This document shows positions 58,606 to 64,000 of a DNA stretch of 64,000 bases, piece after piece. How positions within the stretch are numbered: the first letter of the stretch is position 1; each line of letters opens with the position of its first letter. The notes below the pieces were generated by a model. That model was given only the letters and a program-made list of their open reading frames with translations. It was not told the origin of the DNA and ran no database searches. The stretch comes from Micromonospora sonchi (GTDB lineage Bacteria > Actinomycetota > Actinomycetes > Mycobacteriales > Micromonosporaceae), in assembly GCF_014646235.1 (NCBI RefSeq), contig NZ_BMNB01000006.1, forward strand, positions 182,266 to 246,265, in the 5' to 3' direction. The translations under genes were made by a program, and so were the position numbers.

Positions 58606-60489
58606 ATGAGGACAGCGATCGAAAGGCGCAGGCTCAGGCGTGCGATATCGATGTTCGCGATCATGTCACTCGGTGCAGGCGCCATCGTCTCCGCGCCGGC
58701 TGCCGTCGCAGCCGAGCCCGCGGTTGTGGAAGGCGCGACCGTCACGGCGGATCCCAGCTCACCTACCGGATACACCGGCAAGTTCGTCTACCGCAATCCC
58801 GACGCCACACAGGTCCGCCTGGCCGGGGACCTGACTCTGCTCGACGTCAAAACCGGCAACACGCGGTATCAGCCGGAAGACTGGCAGACGGGCCGGTACC
58901 ACGCTGGAGGTACCGAGTTCCTCAGGGACATGACCAAGGACTCGAAGGGCTACTGGTCGGTCTCGATCCCGCTGCACGCAGGAAGCCTCAGCTACTGGTA
59001 CCGCGTCTGGGATCCGACTCAGGGTTGGGTGAACAAACGCATCTGGGATCCTGCCTCGACACACCCTCGGCCCCCGGGCGAGTCCTCGTTCCGCGTCAGG
59101 AACAACGACGTCCTCGATGCCGTGTACGTGCCGTACGCCGAGAAGCAGAACGACCCGGTGCTGAAGGAACGCGCGGAATACGAGCTGCCGACCGCGGACC
59201 CCGCGCAGCGGGGCAGCGTCACGTACGTCCCCTACACCACGATCCTGGGCGACAGCGGCCACCACCTCGGCGTCTACCTGCCGGCCAACTACGATCCCAA
59301 CCGCGCGGAGCCGTACAAGGTCGCGTACCTCGCCCACGGCATCTTCGGCGACGAGACCGACTTCATGGTCCCGGCGAATGTGCCGAACATCCTGGACAAC
59401 ATGACGGCGAAGGGCGAGATCGAGCCGACGGTGGTGGTCACCATGGGGAACCACTTCACGGGCACCAGCCTCGGCTTCGCCTCGTACAACCAGACCAACG
59501 CCGCCAACAACCTGGTCCAGACGATCCTTCCCCTCATCGAAGAGAACTACAACGTCTCGACGAAGCGTGAGGGACGCGCCTACGCCGGGTTCTCGTACGG
59601 CGGAATGACGGGTGCCCACGTCATCAGGGGCTACCCGACCACCTTCGCGTTCTATGGGCACTTCTCCGGTAACCCGTCGCTCACCACACAGGACTACGAC
59701 AACGTCGCGGCCGCGGTCGGGGATGACGACCTCTTCGTGTTCCTCGGCAACGGTGTCTTCGAGGGCAACCTCAACGCCCAGAACGCCATCGCGGACAACT
59801 TCCGGGCACGTGGGTACGCCGCCGCGACGACCCAGGTCCCCGGCGCGCACGACGGGATGACGGCGAGCCAGCTGTTCACGATCTTCGCCCGGGACCACCT
59901 CTGGACGGGCGTCGACTCCGTGTCGGTGACGCCCACGACTGAGAACCTGACGCGCGGCTGGAACTGGGTGAAGCAGTTCAGCGCTCAGGTGACGACCAAC
60001 GAGGGTGTGAGCCCGGCGGTGACGTGGTCGGTCGAGGGAGCGGCCTCGGCGGAAACAACCATCTCCGCATCTGGTCTGCTCTCGGTGGCCGCTGACGAGA
60101 CCGCGTCGTCGCTCACCATCGTGGCGACGTCGGTGGTCGACCCGACCAAGTCCGGCTCCGCCGAGGTCACCCTGGCCACCCCGGGCACGGCGAGGACCAA
60201 GGTCAAGGCGAACGCCGCGCCTGCGTCGATCGTCCGGGGCGGCACGTTCACCCTGAACGTCGACGTGCGGGCGCAGAACCAGCACAAGAAGGCGCCGACG
60301 GTGACCGGTGAGATCGCCGTCAGCTTCGGCGGCACCACGCAGGTGGTTCCGCTGATCGACGGCGAGTCCGTCATCAAACTGCCGACCACCGGACTGTCGG
60401 CAGGGAACTACCCGGTCCACGTCGCCTACTCCGGTGACCCGACCTACGCTCCCACCGCGGCAGTACACCAGCAGCTGCGGGTTCGGTAG
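58606..60489 (+). CDS. Secreted CE1-type esterase with Ig-like domains
   Basis: A 627-residue exported protein. The signal peptide ends AAVAA before EPAV. An N-terminal CBM48/Ig-like domain (about 40-190, VYRNPDATQVRLAGDLTLL) precedes an esterase-D/feruloyl-esterase catalytic domain (about 205-445) with nucleophile Ser330 in AGFSYGGM and a likely His in PGAHDGM. Two Ig-like domains follow (BIG2-like VDSVSVTPTTENLTRG, and BIG3_5-like TVTGEIAVSFGGTTQ). It would remove acetyl or feruloyl groups from plant polysaccharides, fitting the xylanase 2 kb away. ATG at 58606 has GAGGAG nine bases before it; upstream frame extensions lack a signal. Confidence 0.88.
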   Translation: MRTAIERRRLRRAISMFAIMSLGAGAIVSAPAAVAAEPAVVEGATVTADPSSPTGYTGKFVYRNPDATQVRLAGDLTLLDVKTGNTRYQPEDWQTGRYHAGGTEFLRDMTKDSKGYWSVSIPLHAGSLSYWYRVWDPTQGWVNKRIWDPASTHPRPPGESSFRVRNNDVLDAVYVPYAEKQNDPVLKERAEYELPTADPAQRGSVTYVPYTTILGDSGHHLGVYLPANYDPNRAEPYKVAYLAHGIFGDETDFMVPANVPNILDNMTAKGEIEPTVVVTMGNHFTGTSLGFASYNQTNAANNLVQTILPLIEENYNVSTKREGRAYAGFSYGGMTGAHVIRGYPTTFAFYGHFSGNPSLTTQDYDNVAAAVGDDDLFVFLGNGVFEGNLNAQNAIADNFRARGYAAATTQVPGAHDGMTASQLFTIFARDHLWTGVDSVSVTPTTENLTRGWNWVKQFSAQVTTNEGVSPAVTWSVEGAASAETTISASGLLSVAADETASSLTIVATSVVDPTKSGSAEVTLATPGTARTKVKANAAPASIVRGGTFTLNVDVRAQNQHKKAPTVTGEIAVSFGGTTQVVPLIDGESVIKLPTTGLSAGNYPVHVAYSGDPTYAPTAAVHQQLRVR

Positions 60490-60500
60490 CCAGTAAGCAT

Positions 60501-60533
60501 GGTGGGCCGGCGACATTGCGTCGTCGGCCCACC
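60501..60533. terminator. Bidirectional terminator between convergent genes
   Basis: A 14-bp stem with one G:T pair (ggtgggccggcgac / gtcgtcggcccacc) and a 5-base loop attgc, 12 bases after the esterase stop and 12 bases before the end of the convergent DUF5872 gene. There is no long T tract, as is usual in actinomycetes. Confidence 0.75.
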
Positions 60534-60544
60534 TGCTGGCTCGG

Positions 60545-61090
60545 TCAGCAGCGGTCGAGTGCTGACTGCAGTCGTTGGATGAGCGTCTTCCGGCCCTTTC
60601 CGGCGCGTTCCGCGCGTAGCGTCGCCCTCAGTTGATCAGGGTCGAGGTCGCGGACGTGTCGGGCCGCCTCGGCGACCGGCAGCTCCGTGAGCGGCACCGC
60701 TGCGGCTTTTCGTGCGCGCCTGGCCGGCCCGGTGTTGGCGACGTACTGCCGGCCGGACTTCGACTCCTTGCGCTTCTTGGCGTCGGTCGCGCGTTGCTGC
60801 TCGGCGGAGAGCTGGTGCCATGCCTGCTCGGGGAGGTACCGATCGGTCTCGCCGTCGTGTCGCGCCCGGGTGGTGCCCCGCCTGTTCTGCCACTTCTGGT
60901 CGCCCCAGCGTTGCAGGGACTTCTGGCGCTCGTCCTTCGGGCCCTCGTAGCCGCCGCCGCGCTTCTGGTACTCCTTCGTGAGCAGCTGAGACTTGCGCGC
61001 CGACCACTGTCCCGGCCTGCCGCCCCGGTCGGACGCCTTGATCTCTTCCTTGAGCTGTTCCCGCAGCTCAGGCTTCGTGTACCGCGCCAT
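60545..61090 (-). CDS. DUF5872-family small basic protein
   Basis: A 181-residue, strongly charged protein: ARYTKPELREQLKEEIKASD at the start, then GRPGQWSARKSQLLTKEYQKR, RWGDQKWQN and YLPEQAWHQLSAEQQRATDAKKR, followed by a C-terminal about 50-residue part with a SAP-like helix pair (RDLDPDQLRATLRAE). It matches my memory of the DUF5872 family, whose role is unknown; nucleic-acid binding is plausible from the charge only. The ATG at 61090 is where the family start appears; no strong ribosome site is seen. Confidence 0.75.
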   Translation of the reverse strand: MARYTKPELREQLKEEIKASDRGGRPGQWSARKSQLLTKEYQKRGGGYEGPKDERQKSLQRWGDQKWQNRRGTTRARHDGETDRYLPEQAWHQLSAEQQRATDAKKRKESKSGRQYVANTGPARRARKAAAVPLTELPVAEAARHVRDLDPDQLRATLRAERAGKGRKTLIQRLQSALDRC

Positions 61091-61172
61091 GCGCGCTGGG
61101 TACCCGGGGCTGCGCGTTCTACGCACCGGCAGGGCACGGTTGGGGGCGTTGCGCCCGAGCACCAGGAGGGGA

Positions 61173-61790
61173 CTACGCGAAACTGAGATCATCGGCCCGG
61201 GCACGTTTGAGTTCGGAGAAAGCTCGGCAGGCGGCGAGCAGGCGAACACCGTCGAAGACGCGTACGGCCTCGTCCCCTCGGGGGATCGAGGTCAGCACGG
61301 GGCCGAAGAAGGCCACATCGTCGACCGTCACCGTCGGAGTGCCGAGATCCTCGCCGACGAGTTGCTGGGCACGGGAGGTGCTCGCGCGCATCTGCGGGTC
61401 GAGGTCGCTGCGGTGAGCGGCGTCGGCCAGGTCGGCGGGAAGGCCCGCCTCGGCCAGCGCCGCAGGCACGATGCGATCGAAGTTCTTGTCGCCTTCGTCG
61501 TGGATCCGGCGCCCGAGTGCCGGGTACAGACGTGCCAGGGCTGCGGGACCGTGCTGGGCGGCTGCCGCCACGCACACTCGCGCCGGCCCCCACGCCCGGT
61601 CGTTGAACTCGCGGTACCAGGGCTCCAGATCGCGATGCTCGTTGATCACCGCGAGGCTCATCACCTCGAACCGCAGAATGATCGGACGCATCCGGGCCAC
61701 CTCGGTCAGCCATCGCGCGGTGATCCAAGCAAACGGGCAGGACGGGTCCACGTAGGCGGTGACCACCGGAGACAGCAGGATATCTTCCAT
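61173..61790 (-). CDS. DsbA-like protein, mycothiol-dependent nitroreductase family
   Basis: A 205-residue thioredoxin-fold protein similar to Rv2466c: VTAYVDPSCPFAWITARWL, then LRFEVMSLAVINEHRDLEP, a helical insert and GTPTVTVDDVAFFGPVLTSIPRG. The active site reads CPFA where Rv2466c has CPWC, so only the nucleophilic Cys remains. Such enzymes use mycothiol to reduce nitro compounds or disulphides. The start may be the ATG at 61790 or the one at 61811; each lies inside one copy of the palindrome CTTCCATGGAAG. It is divergent from a MarR gene. Confidence 0.8.
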   Translation of the reverse strand: MEDILLSPVVTAYVDPSCPFAWITARWLTEVARMRPIILRFEVMSLAVINEHRDLEPWYREFNDRAWGPARVCVAAAAQHGPAALARLYPALGRRIHDEGDKNFDRIVPAALAEAGLPADLADAAHRSDLDPQMRASTSRAQQLVGEDLGTPTVTVDDVAFFGPVLTSIPRGDEAVRVFDGVRLLAACRAFSELKRARADDLSFA

Positions 61791-61816
61791 GGAAGAGAAT
61801 TTACCTTCCATGGAAG
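61784..61816. promoter_or_regulatory. Two perfect MarR-type operators
   Basis: Two identical 12-bp palindromes cttccatggaag lie at 61784-61795 and 61805-61816, 21 bp apart centre to centre, that is two helical turns on the same DNA face. The flanks are also alike (tatcttcc.. and taccttcc.. on one side, gaagatac on the other). They cover the short gap and the start codons of the DsbA-like gene, so a bound MarR dimer pair would block it. Confidence 0.8.
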
Positions 61817-61829
61817 ATACGATGCAATC

Positions 61830-62348
61830 GTGGATGGAGACCGCGTCGCCGAAATCGTTGGTCAGTGGCGCCGTGAGCGGCCAGACCTCGACCCCAGCCC
61901 GCTGCTGATCATCGGTCGGATCCAGCAGCTGGCCGACGTGCTCGATGCGGCCCTGAGGCCGCCATTTGCCGCAGCGGGTCTGGGCAACGGCGAGTTCGAC
62001 GTGCTCGCGGCCCTGCGCCGGGAGGGTGAGCCGTACACGCTCACCGCCGGGCAGTTGAGCCAGCGGATGCTGGTCACCACCGGAGCGGTGACCAAGCGTG
62101 TGGATCGGCTGATCGCCCGAGGGCTCGTGTCGCGCTCGGTGTTCGAAGCCGACGCGCGCGGCAGAGTGGTGGGGTTGACCCCCGCCGGGGTCGCGTTGAT
62201 CGATCGGCTCATCGAGGAGCATCTGACTAACGAGGCGACCATCCTTCGTGGTCTCACCGACGACGAACGAGCAGCGCTTGAGCGCCTACTGGCGACGCTG
62301 GCCGGAACCTTGGGCAGCCAGTCTTCGGGACCCGGGACGAGGGGTTGA
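61830..62348 (+). CDS. MarR-family transcriptional regulator
   Basis: A 172-residue DNA-binding protein with the MarR winged helix: LGNGEFDVLAALRREGEPY, LTAGQLSQRMLVTTGAVTKRVDRLIARGLVSR (recognition helix in TTGAVTKRVDRL) and the wing VFEADARGRVVGLTPAG. MarR proteins are dimers that release DNA on binding phenols, drugs or after oxidation. It is divergent from the DsbA-like gene with 39 bp between starts, containing the twin palindromes; autoregulation and control of its neighbour is very likely. GTG is the start since the frame above it has no family features. Confidence 0.9.
   Translation: MDGDRVAEIVGQWRRERPDLDPSPLLIIGRIQQLADVLDAALRPPFAAAGLGNGEFDVLAALRREGEPYTLTAGQLSQRMLVTTGAVTKRVDRLIARGLVSRSVFEADARGRVVGLTPAGVALIDRLIEEHLTNEATILRGLTDDERAALERLLATLAGTLGSQSSGPGTRG

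Positions 62349-64000
<1,652 letters not shown>

Overview
The window is chromosomal DNA of a very GC-rich actinomycete, most likely of the family Micromonosporaceae (Micromonospora or a close relative). Signs are the extreme GC at third codon positions, frequent GTG starts, genes coupled by 1-14 nt overlaps, an NIT-domain histidine kinase followed by a roadblock protein, and a secreted GH10 xylanase with a ricin-type domain. No rRNA, tRNA, insertion sequence or CRISPR array was recognised.

Layout. 1-6.6 kb: end of an ECF sigma factor, a membrane zf-HC2 protein with a 21-bp repeat tail, a P-type cation ATPase and a GH65 phosphorylase. 6.7-15.5 kb: two CrcB fluoride channel subunits, an ABC exporter, a CopC-like protein, modABC for molybdate and a CopB-type copper ATPase. 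15.8-20.1 kb: an operon of NIT histidine kinase, roadblock protein and a periplasmic binding lipoprotein, closed by a strong terminator. 20.2-33.0 kb: malate synthase, an IclR regulator and a peptide-type ABC operon with three binding-protein genes, two of them without a signal peptide. A matching palindrome at the malate synthase and transporter promoters suggests shared control. A CSSK-type serine hydrolase homologue lies at the end. 33.2-36.8 kb: metH.

37.1-54.0 kb is the most interesting part: a biosynthetic gene cluster with no polyketide synthase or peptide synthetase module. It holds a P450, a carrier protein, a PLP decarboxylase of the kind that acts on carrier-bound amino acids, two formylglycine-enzyme-fold proteins without the copper-binding cysteines, a luciferase-like flavin enzyme, a radical SAM enzyme coupled to a complete glutamate mutase set (S, E and L), two ATP-grasp ligases, an MFS exporter, an AMP-forming ligase and a GNAT/FemAB-like transferase. 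I infer that glutamate becomes 3-methylaspartate, which is loaded on the carrier protein and decarboxylated to a 3-amino-2-methylpropionyl unit, then joined to other amino acids by the ligases and tailored by the oxidative enzymes. The final product is unknown.

54.3-64 kb: a secreted trypsin-like protease; a lower-GC island with an E1/ThiF enzyme, a protein of two similar halves and a possible 56-residue peptide gene; a metallo-beta-lactamase-fold hydrolase; a secreted esterase; a DUF5872 protein; a divergent DsbA-like/MarR pair with two perfect operators; and the start of a GH10 xylanase gene that runs off the window.
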